From positions 30,414,832 through 30,478,831 of the forward strand of contig NC_135549.1 in NCBI RefSeq assembly GCF_964340395.1: a stretch of DNA of 64,000 nucleotides, given 5' to 3'. Source of the DNA: Glandiceps talaboti (Eukaryota; Hemichordata; Enteropneusta; Spengelidae). Below the pieces are notes generated by a model. That model saw nothing but the letters and a program-made list of their open reading frames with translations. It ran no database searches and was not told the DNA's origin. Positions within the stretch are counted from its first letter, which is position 1. Every line of letters starts with the position of its first letter. The position numbers and the translations under genes are program-made. This document shows, piece by piece, positions 36,009 to 46,818 of the stretch.

Positions 36009-36700
36009 CTAGGGCCTTGCTCTGGATAGGGCTATGTACATCTGCCCAGGGCTAAACTCTGCAGTAGCATGGACAGTTACATTCTGCAGTTTTTTTTCCC
36101 GTGTGCTTTATGGGCTGTAATATAGCCCATGCCAAGCAAAGAGGAAACCGTGTCATTGTTCCTTCCGGTGATCCACTCTCACTATATGCAACCCATGTTC
36201 TTTTGGTGATGGTTTGGATACCATTTCCAGGAAATTCAACAAGTGGTTGACAATCAGCACTAACACCTCTAAATATACCACACAGACCATTAAAAGGTTG
36301 TTGTGATATGTTATACAATAACATTACAGGACATCCAACATCCAAACAACAGTTGAAGGACTTTCTGTGCCAAACAAATTTTGTTGACGGCATCGTGTGT
36401 TAGAGAACTTTAGGTGGTCATACCTAGTGCCTGTTTCTACTGTACAGTACAGCTTCCCAGTCTTACATCATGTAGGGCATTAATAAGAGTTGATTCATGT
36501 TGTCTGTGTACGGTTGTCAAAATAAATCTGTGTGTAAAAATTGATTTCCATGAAGTTGATTTAAATATTAATGCCCCTGGATCAAACTTTCCTGACACAG
36601 GTGGTAATTGGTACATATCCCCAATTGCGACAAATTGAACATTATTTAGATGATTACATGATTGTATTATTTGAATTACTATTATTTTACTGATCATTTA
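36009..36700 (-). pseudogene. PIF1-family helicase relic (Helitron or similar element)
   Basis: Minus-strand motifs: VQFVAIGDMYQLPPVSGKF (about 36640-36580; the GD.QLPPV motif of PIF1 helicases), FKSTSWKS and LTTVHRQ. After a gap come DVGCPVMLLYNIS, NGLCGIFRGV (about 36345-36275) and RFPLCLAWAI. After a shift in an A-run at about 36095 come HKAHGKK, LQNVTVHATAEFSPGQMYIA and LSRARP with a stop at 36011-36009. The last is helicase motif VI. The Walker A region is absent and about 100 residues between the GD motif and VMLLYN are lost, so it is inactive. PIF1-type helicases occur as host proteins and as the helicase of Helitrons. The decayed state and repeat-rich setting favour a mobile origin, but no rolling-circle Rep domain is visible. 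Confidence 0.8.
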
Positions 36701-37913
36701 ATTTCATCAAAAATTAAGATCTTAACGCCCTTGATAATGTTTGATTTAAAAAAAATTTAACTGCTCTTTCAATTATGTTTAAATCTATATCTTGAGCCGT
36801 GCCCAAACTGAAAAAAGAATGCACGGTCTGCGCGTTTTGATACACATTGCAGATACTCCAGTTGGGCATAGAATCTTGACCGAATATTCACCATACTTCC
36901 CTTTGATCTTTCTGTAAGGACTTTTAACAAATTCTAGATCATAGTACATGCTATAGCTTGTTGTATAGGTTACATCAATTTTTAATTTTCCTCTTATTTA
37001 TGTTTTTTGACGTGAAAATTTGTTAACTAGCAAAATTCTAACATCTTTATTTTTAATTTTAAAATAAAATAATGACTCATCTAAATTCATAAATGTAAAA
37101 CCATCTCTATCATGCAAAATAATCAATATTGATTTGCCTAACCATAGTCGACGCGACAGTCGTGTGTGTGAATAAAAACAAAATTAAATTGTTAGACATT
37201 ATGTTAAAACATGTAAAGTTATTATCAAAAGTTAGTTGGTTTCTTTACATATTTCATTTATGCAATTAATTTGCTAAATATATCACTATCAACAATTTTT
37301 TGATGGCTACTGCTAACCATATTTCTGGTTCTAACATGCTACCTAGTGTACACACTTCTTAATCCCAGAAAGAGTTACATGACGTTTTATTTTTATTTAT
37401 TTTTTTTATCTGGCAACAAGATTATGTTTCATAACTTTCATATAAATATACATTTACGGACGTCACGTGAATATAGTTTTTATATATTGCAAAACGAATT
37501 AATCACAAGAAATTGCCATCGATCATTAGAAATGGCATCAGTTCCTTCACTTGGAATGAAAACTCATTAAAAATATAAGTATAATCGAAAAAGAAAGTCT
37601 ACATCAAGTTGTCGAGTTGAATATAAATGTATTTGCGATCTAGAGCTCTGTACATGTCGTCTTCGCCATGTATTTTGTTTTACTCTTAGTTGTCGGTAAC
37701 TTCTAGGGTGGTAGTACTATGTTGGCGATGTTTATCTCTGCAGCTTGCTGTCGTCTTCGCCACGTAATTTCTTTCTCCTTCCTATAAACTATTTCTGTGC
37801 AAGTAGTCCGGGTTGCCGGTGTTGGTCGCGCCGGTCCTCAGCTGCGGTCAGGTCAATATAATGTGAGATGTCGAGGTTGTTGATTGGTCAGTTGAAATTG
37901 AAAGGGTCTCCGA
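36701..37913. other. no gene recognised
   Basis: AT-rich. No upstream (Walker A or Rep) part of the helicase was found here on the minus strand. Confidence 0.4.
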
Positions 37914-37951
37914 CACATACATACATACATACATACATACATACATACATA
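37914..37951. repeat. (ACAT)n microsatellite
   Basis: About nine ACAT repeats. Open frames reading THTYIHTYIH through it are artefacts. Confidence 0.9.
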
Positions 37952-38231
37952 ACTAAAATCGACATAACATCCGGATACTATCACAATCTCAGACAAGCCC
38001 CTGAGTCACAGTGTAATAGTCCTGACATACGTCCGGGTACGATCACAATGCATCTATACAGTACAATGGTTAACAACATGTGTACATTGCACGATGTGGT
38101 TTTTTGAATACAGACACTATTTGGTTGATAAATATTCGGCCAACCTTGCATATCATTATGGTTTATTCATTTCGATAGTGGAAAAATCCATTACAGCATT
38201 GTGCAGTGATAAGCTTACGTTTATCTTCTTG

Positions 38232-38376
38232 TTAGGGGTAGACCATTTGATATCCGGGGAGGGGGGGGGCTTGGAAGATTTTTTTTTTTTTTGGGGGGGG
38301 GGGGGGAAAGACGCCAAAAGGATTTGCTTTAAAAGAAATCCGGATATGAGTGGGTGATGGAAAAAAAGATGGACCA
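38232..38376. repeat. G-tract element with short inverted ends
   Basis: GACCATTTGATATCCGGGG at the left is partly matched by CCGGATAT and GATGGACCA at the right. Between them lie runs of nine and thirteen or more G separated by a T-run, which can form a G-quadruplex. It resembles other G/C-run repeats at 28269 and 41085. Confidence 0.45.
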
Positions 38377-38534
38377 CTGCTGCTAGAAAAAAATGTCTTT
38401 GCAGGGAAATGATGCACAGGTTCGAGTATACTGTTCAATCTGCTCGTACCTGTCCAACCAGGACACTTGTCAAATCATGACAAACAGTTTCAAACACATG
38501 TCAGGGACCAGTCAGTTTCGTTAGCCTGTGGTAC

Positions 38535-38537
<3 letters not shown>

Positions 38538-38572
<35 letters not shown>

Positions 38573-41040
38573 TTTATTTCTTATAAAGCGCATTACATTA
38601 AAAACAATCTCAATACGCTGAACAAAAGTATAAAAGTATTTTAAAATGTACATATACACAAGTATAAACAAAATATGAAACAGGATAAAAATACAAAGAC
38701 ACGGAATGACATTTAAAAAACAGAAATGTAAAAAAGTTAAAAATTAATAATAATGAGATCTAAAAAGATGATATTTCAATGCAGATTTAAAACTGTTCAA
38801 AGTGTGTGAAGAACGAAGACATGGTGGCAGGGCATTCCAAAGGCGTGGGCCGCAAATAAAGAAGGCCCGATCACCATATGCAGTGTTCCCTATCGGTTGG
38901 TGCAAATTCACCACGCTACCGGATTGCGACCGAAGGGAACGACGGGTGGATCTAATCATTAGTAAATCGCCTAGATATGAAGGCCCGCACCCATTAAGAA
39001 CTTTAAAAACAATGCAGAGTACTTTGAATTCAATGCGCTTCTGAATAGGTAGCCAGTGTAATGAATGAAGAACTGGGGTAATATGCTCAACTTTTTTCTT
39101 TCTAACGACAAGTCTTGCTGCTGAATTCTGGATAATTTGGAGTTTACGAATTTGTTGAAGTGGGAGACCATATAATAAACTGTTGCAATAATCTAAACGT
39201 GATGTAATAAAAGCATGAACTAGTTTTTCAGTACAACTTTGATCAAGAAGAGTGCGAATTTTGCCAATTTTCCACAGAGCATGAGAGGCAGCTTTACAAA
39301 TATTAATTACATGATTAGACATAGTAGCCGCCGAATCCATGGAAACACCAAGATTGCGAACAACATTAGATGGTTGTATATCGACATCGCCAATCCGTAT
39401 CTCACACCGGGGTACCGGACCCGCACCACCAAATTTAGAAGAAAAATGCACAATTTCTGTTTTACCGTCGTTAAGACAGAGCATATTATCACGCATCCAC
39501 TGTCTAACTTCACTAGTGGACTCAATAACTGAAGTCGGAACCCGGTCACCCTCACACGTGAGATACAGTTCGGAATCGTCCGCATACATGACACAATTTA
39601 AACCATGACGGATTATGATATCCTCCAAGGGGGCTGTGTAAAGCGTAAACAAAACAGGTCCAAGGACGGAGCCTTGGGGGACACCACAATCGAGAGACCT
39701 TGCCTTTGACACGACTGCTCCAACACTCACAGATTGGAATCGACCAATCAAATAGGAACGAAACCACTCCAAGGCTGAGCCCTTGATGCCATATCTATTA
39801 CGCAATCTGTGTAATAAAATGTCATGATCAATCGTGTCAAAGGCAGCAGAAAGATCAAGCAAAATCAATATTACATCTTTACGTTTATCAAGGGAGCCTA
39901 ATATATCATTTTGGACTCTTAGAAGGGCCGTTTCAGTGCTATAACCCGCTCGATAAGCTGACTGGTATTTAGCGAAAAAATTGTTGTCAGATAAATATGA
40001 ATTCAATTGAACTGAAACAATGCGTTCTATAAGCTTGGAAAGAAAAGGAAGATTAGACACCGGGCGGTAATTCTTAAGGATATTTTTGTCTAAGTTTGCT
40101 TTCTTTAGTAACGGTCGAACTATAGCTGATTTACAGGACGACGGAAATTCGCCTGAGATCAGTGAGCTGTTGATAATTTGACAAATAACAGGTGCAATCT
40201 GTACGCTGCATTTCTTTAAAAGTGTGGTTGGAAATGGGTCAAGTAGACAAGACTTTGGAGGCAATGTGTTAATGAGTTTTGACACATAATCTATCGTGAC
40301 GGGTGTGAAAGCGTCAAAAAAGCAGCATAAATTAACATTATATGTGTCTGAAAGTGTTGCTACTGGTAAACTTTCTCTCAGTTTTGCAATCTTAGAACAG
40401 AAAAAGTTAACAAATGTGTCAGGTAAATTACAGATATCCAAGTCGGGAAGAAATTCAGTATTAACTTTTTTACCACCTATGATATCGTCGATTACATTGA
40501 AAAGGGTTCTCTGATCAGCACCGTCAATACGATCACGAAGATAGTTCGTGTGTGCTTCGTGTACTTTAGTAAAATAGGCACAACGAGCAGATCGAAAGAT
40601 ATCTTTGTGAACAGCAAGTCCAGTTTTTTGCCACTGTCGCTCTAGGCGACGAAGATTTTTTCTTTCTGTCATAAATTGCACAGTGAACCAAGGGACCCGT
40701 TCCTTCTCAATGTGAACTTTAGTTATAGGGGGTGCAAATTCATTCAAGATAGATGTCAAAGTGTGGTTATAGTTAGCTGCAAGTTCATTCACATGATCAG
40801 AATCAGATGGCAATTCTGAAAATAAAGATGATACTCTATCTTGGAGGTCCTCGATGTTCAGATTATTCAATCTCCTGCTTGTGCGAGTGACTTTCAAAGC
40901 ATCGGGTCTATTAAGTGGAATGTCAAAATGTAACGATGCATGATCTGATGGTAACAGCCGGTCATATATATATTTGTTCTTGTCTCTGTTTCTTTCATAA
41001 ATGGTGTAAATATTACTTAGGGGTCTCCTTCTAGAAGCTC
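38538..41040 (-). mobile_element. 5'-truncated CR1/L2-like LINE with (ATT)n tail
   Basis: On the minus strand the element begins abruptly in the last part of an endonuclease domain. It carries a full reverse transcriptase and a short 3' end with GCGCTTTATAAGAAATAAAT, then about eleven ATT repeats (38571-38538). A microsatellite tail instead of poly-A is typical of CR1/L2-type LINEs (family knowledge), and 5' truncation is the normal outcome of target-primed insertion. Target duplications were not resolved. Confidence 0.85.
38744..41038 (-). CDS. LINE reverse transcriptase (ORF2), N-terminally truncated, intact frame
   Basis: One open frame of about 764 codons lies between a TGA at 41041-41039 and the stop near 38744. 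The first Met is at 40897, but homology clearly starts upstream: LLPSDHASLHFDI holds the SDH catalytic motif of an apurinic-type endonuclease. The reverse transcriptase follows, with LLDPFPTTLLKKC, NYRPVSNLPFLSKLIER, LLDLSAAFDTIDHDILLHRL (catalytic Asp), GVPQGSVLGPVLF and MYADDSELYL (catalytic YADD). It continues with the thumb region and a C-terminus rich in the WLPI..RI.FK and ..PRLWNALP motifs usual in these LINEs. The protein copies LINE RNA into DNA at the nicked target. The lack of stops suggests a recent insertion, but loss of the main endonuclease domain means this copy cannot move by itself. Confidence 0.92.
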   Translation of the reverse strand, partial: ASRRRPLSNIYTIYERNRDKNKYIYDRLLPSDHASLHFDIPLNRPDALKVTRTSRRLNNLNIEDLQDRVSSLFSELPSDSDHVNELAANYNHTLTSILNEFAPPITKVHIEKERVPWFTVQFMTERKNLRRLERQWQKTGLAVHKDIFRSARCAYFTKVHEAHTNYLRDRIDGADQRTLFNVIDDIIGGKKVNTEFLPDLDICNLPDTFVNFFCSKIAKLRESLPVATLSDTYNVNLCCFFDAFTPVTIDYVSKLINTLPPKSCLLDPFPTTLLKKCSVQIAPVICQIINSSLISGEFPSSCKSAIVRPLLKKANLDKNILKNYRPVSNLPFLSKLIERIVSVQLNSYLSDNNFFAKYQSAYRAGYSTETALLRVQNDILGSLDKRKDVILILLDLSAAFDTIDHDILLHRLRNRYGIKGSALEWFRSYLIGRFQSVSVGAVVSKARSLDCGVPQGSVLGPVLFTLYTAPLEDIIIRHGLNCVMYADDSELYLTCEGDRVPTSVIESTSEVRQWMRDNMLCLNDGKTEIVHFSSKFGGAGPVPRCEIRIGDVDIQPSNVVRNLGVSMDSAATMSNHVINICKAASHALWKIGKIRTLLDQSCTEKLVHAFITSRLDYCNSLLYGLPLQQIRKLQIIQNSAARLVVRKKKVEHITPVLHSLHWLPIQKRIEFKVLCIVFKVLNGCGPSYLGDLLMIRSTRRSLRSQSGSVVNLHQPIGNTAYGDRAFFICGPRLWNALPPCLRSSHTLNSFKSALKYHLFRSHYY

Positions 41041-41084
41041 ATGGAGCAATAACATGCTACTCTACAAATAGATCCAAATCCAAA

Positions 41085-41340
41085 ACGAAATGAACCCCCC
41101 CCCCATTCATTTTTAAAAGGATGATCCCCCTACTGCCATTTCATAAACAGGGTGACCCCCCACCACCACCAATCCACCTCCGGCCACAGTAGCTGACTGA
41201 TCCCTAAGTCCCTAATTACAATTGTATATGGCGTGCGAAGTGCATGGCTGCATGATGAATCACAGACAAGGAAAAAAGCCCCCCCCCCCCCAAAAAAAAA
41301 AAAAAGAAAAAAAAAAAAAAGACCCACAACAAAACCCCAC
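41085..41340. repeat. poly-C/poly-A repeat of the 28269 type
   Basis: Contains AATGAACCCCCCCCCCC, AGGATGATCCCCCTACTGCC, CAGGGTGACCCCCCACC and then C-runs and A-runs. The (A)TGA(T)CCCCC motifs match the reverse complement of the GGGAGGGTCAT motifs inside the element at 28269-28664, so it is probably a diverged relative. Confidence 0.45.
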
Positions 41341-41559
41341 ATGTCTTCCTTTTCTGTGATGTCACAGGGACGTCGTGCACTCAAGATCACGGACAAGGAC
41401 TTCTTCAAGGATCTTCCAGCAACGGGGCAAGTGATGTTGTTGTGCTTTAATTTCACCGCTCGAGGCGCACTTCCTTGCTATTAGTTTTGTAGAAAACCGG
41501 ATTCGCTTGTTATTTCCTCGTTGGAAGTCAGTGAATATACTGAAGACGGACATCGCGCA

Positions 41560-43913
41560 ATGTTGAACTTTAATCTTGTGATGCACGGGACATGGCTCTT
41601 TGCTGTAATAGCTTCTTTCTTGGTGTGTGACAGCGTCTGTCAACCTACGACTGGTAACGATAATCATGGAAATCTTGGAACATGTAAGTAGTGTTGATCA
41701 ATATTTGACATCACGACCTATCATTTATTTTTTATTAGTTTAAGCCATACAAAGTCCCGACTCGGCAGAATGGCTAAAGACATGTATTAAACCCAAATAG
41801 CCAAGTCACCAGGCCACTAATCCATGATCACAGGCAAATGGCACAGGTTTTGGTTTCTAAAATTTCTATATAATAAACATGAATCACATTAACTTCTCTT
41901 TCCGGTGTTTCATGAAAGGTTGGGTTCAATGGCCCTGAGGACTCCCGCGAAGATGCATGTAATATCCTGTGTAACAAAATCCCTGAGTGATACTATACAA
42001 CTATTCCATGGTATGAGCACATAGGGGCTTGAAATTGATATTTTTTTTAAAAAGCAAAACACCCCCCCCCCCCACATTACACACACACAAAAAAAACATC
42101 TATAAACTAATAACCTGTGGCCATATTTGTTCATAATTTGTGTGTGTGTGTGTGTGTAATGTTGTTTTTTGTTTTTGTTGTTGTTTTTTTGCTTTTTAAA
42201 ATATCTTTTACCTACACGGTACCATGTAATATAGTAGTGATTTAAAAGGCTGGTCTTTTGTGTTTTGTAAATCAATTAATCTTCTTTTGCTGGCTTTACT
42301 ATGACTGCCTCATAAATTATTTATGAGTTAGTTCTCCTGAGCGCCTTCACCTTCATGCCGTCCCTTTCTAGGTCCCACTCACATGGTGAATAGGGGTAGT
42401 TTGCCAGTCTAGGACCATCTCAGAAAGACAACTCCCTGACGCGACCACACCATGTTGTCCACTGGTCTAAGATAAAGACATGTGACAGATGACGTTCATT
42501 GAACCATAAACTCGTGTAAGCTCTGCCACAGTCCGTCAGCGACGGTCTGTCTGAAACGGTCTATTGATCGCGTACTACCCCACTCACTGTCACGGTGAGT
42601 GGGACGAGGAAGGGTCACAATTTGGAAGGGCACAAGTTGAGGGCGCTCAGTAGAACTAACTCAAATAATTATATGGTAGTCATAGTAAAGCTGATTTATT
42701 ACACCAACAAAGATCAGTTAAAAGTGATTTAGAAAAAAAAACACAACACCAGCTTTTCAAATCATTACTTTATTACATGGCACCTTGTAGGGAAATTATA
42801 CTTGTAAAAAGCAAGAAAAAAGAATAAACAATAAAGAAAACAAATATTTGCCAAAAAAAATTTAAAAACAGGGGTAAACGTTATATAACAAACATTTGTA
42901 AACAAATATGGTCAATTGTAAATCTCTGTGGTATGAGGGATCTAAGTGCCAAATGTAGCTGCGGAGGGAGTGTATTATGCACTCTAAATTTCCAGAGATT
43001 GCAGAATGATGCAACGGCTGGAATAGAAGATGTACCGTAAAAGAAGATGTGATCATGTAGAATTTCGACAGGAAAACTTACTATCATGTAATTTATAAAC
43101 TCATGGCAGCCCAGAATCACAAGGAAACAATGGGAAAAAAATTACAACAAGGAAAAGTATCTTTCACGTGTCATCAATCACGACAAATATGTCTTATAAA
43201 CTAGTATCAATCAACTTTTAAGATAATTAAATTAATAATGGACAACTGCACATGAACTAGTATCAATCATTTTGCATATTAATAATCATGATTTGCATAT
43301 CATGATAATGTTGTTTTTTCTAAAGTCTATCTATCAAAGACTTTATTGTATGAAATAATACTTCTTAAAAGCTTATTTCACAGATACAATTTGCACGTGC
43401 CAATTTGCATAAATTAGTTTCATTATTAACCTATTTTATGAAGTGTCTGATGTTGGTGAACCTTTTCGCCACAAGTCTCCTTACGGCACCATGCGAAAAG
43501 CACTGCGAAGAGGCTTGCTCTGGCTTGCCAGACGAGATAATTTTCTCAGTTATTTTTCTCCTTATTTTGCGTAAAAAGTGCCCAGATTTATTACATTATG
43601 ATCTGCATTATCCTTTATCACCCATATTCAATTTTTAGGTTCTTGTGGTTTTGGTTTCGGATGGCACTTCTTCAAGAACAAATGTTACTTTGTGCAAGAA
43701 ATCGAATTCTACCAGTTTAGTGAGGCCGAAAACCTATGTCTTGGACTTGGTGGGAGACTGGTGATTATCAAAGATTCTGATGTTGATCTTTTCCTACGAG
43801 GTAAGCCATTTGCATAAACGCATATACAATTGTACCGTATTTGCACATTTGCAATATATACACGCGTACATACACGTATATATAATACATAGCCAAATAC
43901 ATACATACATACA

Positions 43914-43945
<32 letters not shown>

Positions 43946-44305
43946 ATGCATATATGCATGCATGCATACATTCATACGTACGTACGTACGTACGTACATA
44001 CATACATACATACATACATACATACATGCATACATACATACATACATACATACATACATACATACATACATACATACATGCATGCATGCATACATGCATA
44101 CATACATACATGTACATACATACATACATATATACATACATACATGTGTGGTCAATACAAGTATGTTTCTTTATACTTTATTGTATTGTATTGTACTGAT
44201 ATCTGGAAACAGATAAGGTTACAATAAAGTTTATTATTGTTATTATTATTACATACATCCATACATACATCCATCCATCCATCCATCCACCCATACATAC
44301 ATACA

Positions 44306-44341
<36 letters not shown>

Positions 44342-45429
44342 TATACATACATACATACAGCCAGCCAGCCAGCCGAGAATGGCAGTACATCTGGTGTGCA
44401 GCCGTCGATGTGCACAATTAGGTGCAATGCGACCTTCGGGCGCCTAATATCAAAATGAAGCCCGACGGTCTAGCAGCTAGACCAAGGACGGTGGTGATAT
44501 GATAAGTAGGCTTATTTTTGATAAGAATGCTTTTTTTTTTGAAAAGTTTGATCTTGTTTTATATATATATATCTCAAAGGATTTGGAAGCCGAACCAATC
44601 TCTGGATAGGATTGTCGGACCGAGCTGCTGAGGGCGTCTGGAAGTGGATAGACAACACACGGGTAAGTAAAATGATAACAAAATAATTATTTGAAATATT
44701 ATTTCTCCAGTTTTCATAAATTATGCTTGAGGAGATAATTCCGCAATATCTTACTTCATTTAGCAGGAAAATACTCGTGACCTAAGTGTTTATCACTACT
44801 CTTCTAGTGATTCGTAGTGACAAGGCCCCTTAGGTTACTCGTATTTTTCTCAGCTGAATGGGAAAAAAAAGAAAATTGGGGAATGTTATCAAATTGTTGC
44901 TATACTGAGTAAACTACAGTCTTCATATTCTATATGATAGTGACACTGTAGGTGAAGGGCAGTTTAGACGTTCTTTTAAACATAACATATTTATTTCATG
45001 TTTCTGAAAGATTTTTATCAGAAGTGTAAAATGTACTTGGGTACGTCAACATCCCTCGAAACCTGACGGCCAAAATTTTCAATGCAAGTCATAATTTGGG
45101 AATTCGGTTTTCATGTCACATTGAATATTTTGACAACTAGCTACTGCTGAGAACAGAAAGCACCATGCCAGCGACGCGAAGGTGGTGACACTGACACTAA
45201 AAAAACACAATAACAAATTGCGTATAGCAAACTCACAAGATATACTACCATTCCTTCACTTTCAAACTTATACTTTCAGGTGACTTACTCAAACTGGATA
45301 CCTGGTCAACCAAGCAACTATCAAGGAAGAGAAGATTGTGGTCATCTCTGGAAAGGAACATATGATGGCAAATGGAATGATGCCCCATGTTCCTCAAAAA
45401 TGGGATTCATCTGTGAAAAAAACCCATGA
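41560..45429 (+). CDS. secreted single-domain C-type lectin (four exons)
   Basis: Exons 41560-41683, 43639-43800, 44580-44662 and 45280-45429 join in frame (phases 1, 1, 0); donors are GTAAGT, GTAAGC and GTAAGT and acceptors TTTTTAG, TCAAAG and TTTCAG. The product has 172 residues. A signal peptide spans about 1-27 (GTWLFAVIASFLVC). The C-type lectin domain (about 44-170) has C44..GW..F..KCY (C57), C75 in the A..LC..LGG.L..I block, WIGLSD (104-109), EGVWKWID (113-120), NWIPGQPSNY (128-137), C143, WND (155-157), C160 and C168. The C75-C168, C143-C160 and C44-C57 pairs fit the long-form fold. The WND calcium-site motif is kept, but the sugar-specifying EPN/QPD position reads QPS, so binding of calcium and sugar may be altered. 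Introns 1 and 2 are full of repeats. AATAAA lies at 45531-45536. Confidence 0.92.
42037..42205. repeat. foldback repeat, arms about 60 bp
   Basis: GATATTTTTTTTAAAAAGCA at the left pairs with TGCTTTTTAAAATATC at the right. Inside these, ACATTACACACACACA pairs with TGTGTGTGTGTGTAATGTT. A run of C interrupts the left arm. It lies in intron 1 of the lectin gene. Confidence 0.75.
42293..42691. mobile_element. MITE with about 50-bp terminal inverted repeats (lectin intron 1)
   Basis: The left end reads GCTTTACTATGACTGCC, then TTATTTATGAGTTAGTTCTC and CTGAGCGCC. The right end in reverse complement reads GCTTTACTATGACTACC, then TTATTTGAGTTAGTTCTACT and GAGCGCC. These ends match over roughly 50 bp with few differences. 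It is 399 bp long, without coding capacity. The flanks TG/TG could be a 2-bp duplication, which is not decisive. Confidence 0.8.
43895..44150. repeat. (CATA)n compound microsatellite, lectin intron 2
   Basis: Long runs of ACAT with CGTA and CATG variants. All long open frames here (MYVCMYVC or HTYIHTYI types) are translation artefacts of the repeat. Confidence 0.95.
44250..44365. repeat. (CATC)n/(CATA)n microsatellite, lectin intron 2
   Basis: ATCC repeats pass into ATAC repeats, a short AT stretch, and CAGC repeats near 44360. Confidence 0.93.
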
Positions 45430-46756
45430 CTTCGATAAATCTTATCTTAACTTTTTATATACATGTAGAGACTCGGCTATGTTAATTATTCTGCTTTCCG
45501 ACTAACACACGTATATTGAACATAGGATATAATAAACCAACAAGCAAATGGGCTGTGTCGATTCTAAATGTTTTTTAAAGGTTCTTTTATCGATTAAATT
45601 TACAACATATTGTTTAATCAATTTCACATCTATCTGGCCACTTTATATGTACATCTAATATGCAATTTAATGTTGCGTAATAAAGCACATCTTTAACATA
45701 CTTCTTGTCATTGATAAAAAATTGTTAGTGAAATGCTGTTCTTTAATACACTTAAATAAATAAACTGGTGTTCATAACCATGGTGATGCACGTGATTTGC
45801 ATTGAGCTTAGTTATTTTGTATTGCAATGATGGTGTCCACGTTTTGTGAGAAACCGTTGGTTAGTGAATGAACTCTAGATCAGATGTTTGTAGAGTTTAT
45901 ATGTATACATATTTTGGCATCATATTGCTTTAACATTAATCTTTAATAATTACTTTGTCGATGGTAGCAAAATTGATTTAAAGGATATGATAGCTATCAT
46001 TTCATTGCATTAATGTGTGTAGAAACAGAAATCTAAAGGCAGTGCCCTTACTGAAGGCATTCAGTTTACATCTGGTTGACATTTCAAAAAGAAAAGGTAG
46101 TACCTTTTCTTCTTCCTGCCCTTCGTACACGACTTTCCCCAGTGATGCTTGTACACAATTCATAAAACTACCACAGAAGGGGTATCATGACTGACAATTT
46201 GTTTGTCATCTGGTCAAAGCAACACTTTTTTGAAAATAAAAACAAATTTAAAAATATCAAATAAAATCCATCCCGACCTATCTTCGCTTTTTTCAGAGGA
46301 CATTTATTCGAAACCACAAATACTATTGTTAGTTCGCCTAAATATTGAAGGCCTGGTTGTAACAAATGTTTCACCTTTGTAGGATTGTAGCGTGACGTAA
46401 CAAATAGCCTTTACTCTAATTTTATATTGTAGCTGAATGACCTATTATATCATTCTCCTGATCAAATCCACTTTATACCCTCTGATAATTTAATGGCGAT
46501 GCATAAAACTTTTACAAACATATAGTTACACATGTAATATCTTGATGTACGTTACAGGCGCCAGTTGACGTAGATTTTGAGGAAGGACGCCCTCTTTAGT
46601 ATTACCAATGAATCAAACATACTTTACGAAAAAAAACAAAGTAGGATAAACCTGATTATAATACTACCAAATATTTGTGTTGATGTATATTATATGTTGT
46701 TGAAAGGACATCGATACCATATTGTTTTGGTGTCCAAGTGCTGTGACGTATGTGAC
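45430..46756. other. 3' flank of the lectin gene, no further gene
   Basis: Includes the probable polyadenylation signal at 45531. A 35-bp segment (GCCCTTACTGAAGGCATTCAGTTTA at about 46045) recurs near 57052, so it is a shared minor repeat. Confidence 0.45.
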
Positions 46757-46818
46757 GGGGAATTAACTCAAATGTCTTAGCATGCAAGAGGTACCGGGAT
46801 CAATGCCCGGATTATCCA
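46757..46818 (+). pseudogene. tRNA-Ala(AGC)-derived pseudogene, copy 1
   Basis: GGGGAATTAACTCAAATG, then TTAGCATGC (anticodon loop with AGC), GAGGTACCGGGATC and GCCCGGATTATCCA. About 11 bases of the D-arm/anticodon-stem side are missing, so no cloverleaf can form. The T-arm is intact. Confidence 0.75.

Noticed and set aside
38156-38438. Proline/lysine-rich and glycine-rich open frames
   Set aside because: Caused by G-runs and T-runs; no splice or family support.
38802-39767. Plus-strand and alternate-frame open frames within the LINE
   Set aside because: Shadows of the reverse-transcriptase frame on the minus strand.
43709-44458. Several long open frames on both strands in the lectin intron
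   Set aside because: They are translations of ACAT-type microsatellites (MYVC/HTYI repeats) open in all frames.
46042-46077. Segment shared with 57050-57086
   Set aside because: A real but short similarity (about 35 bp) without further structure; treated as a minor repeat.
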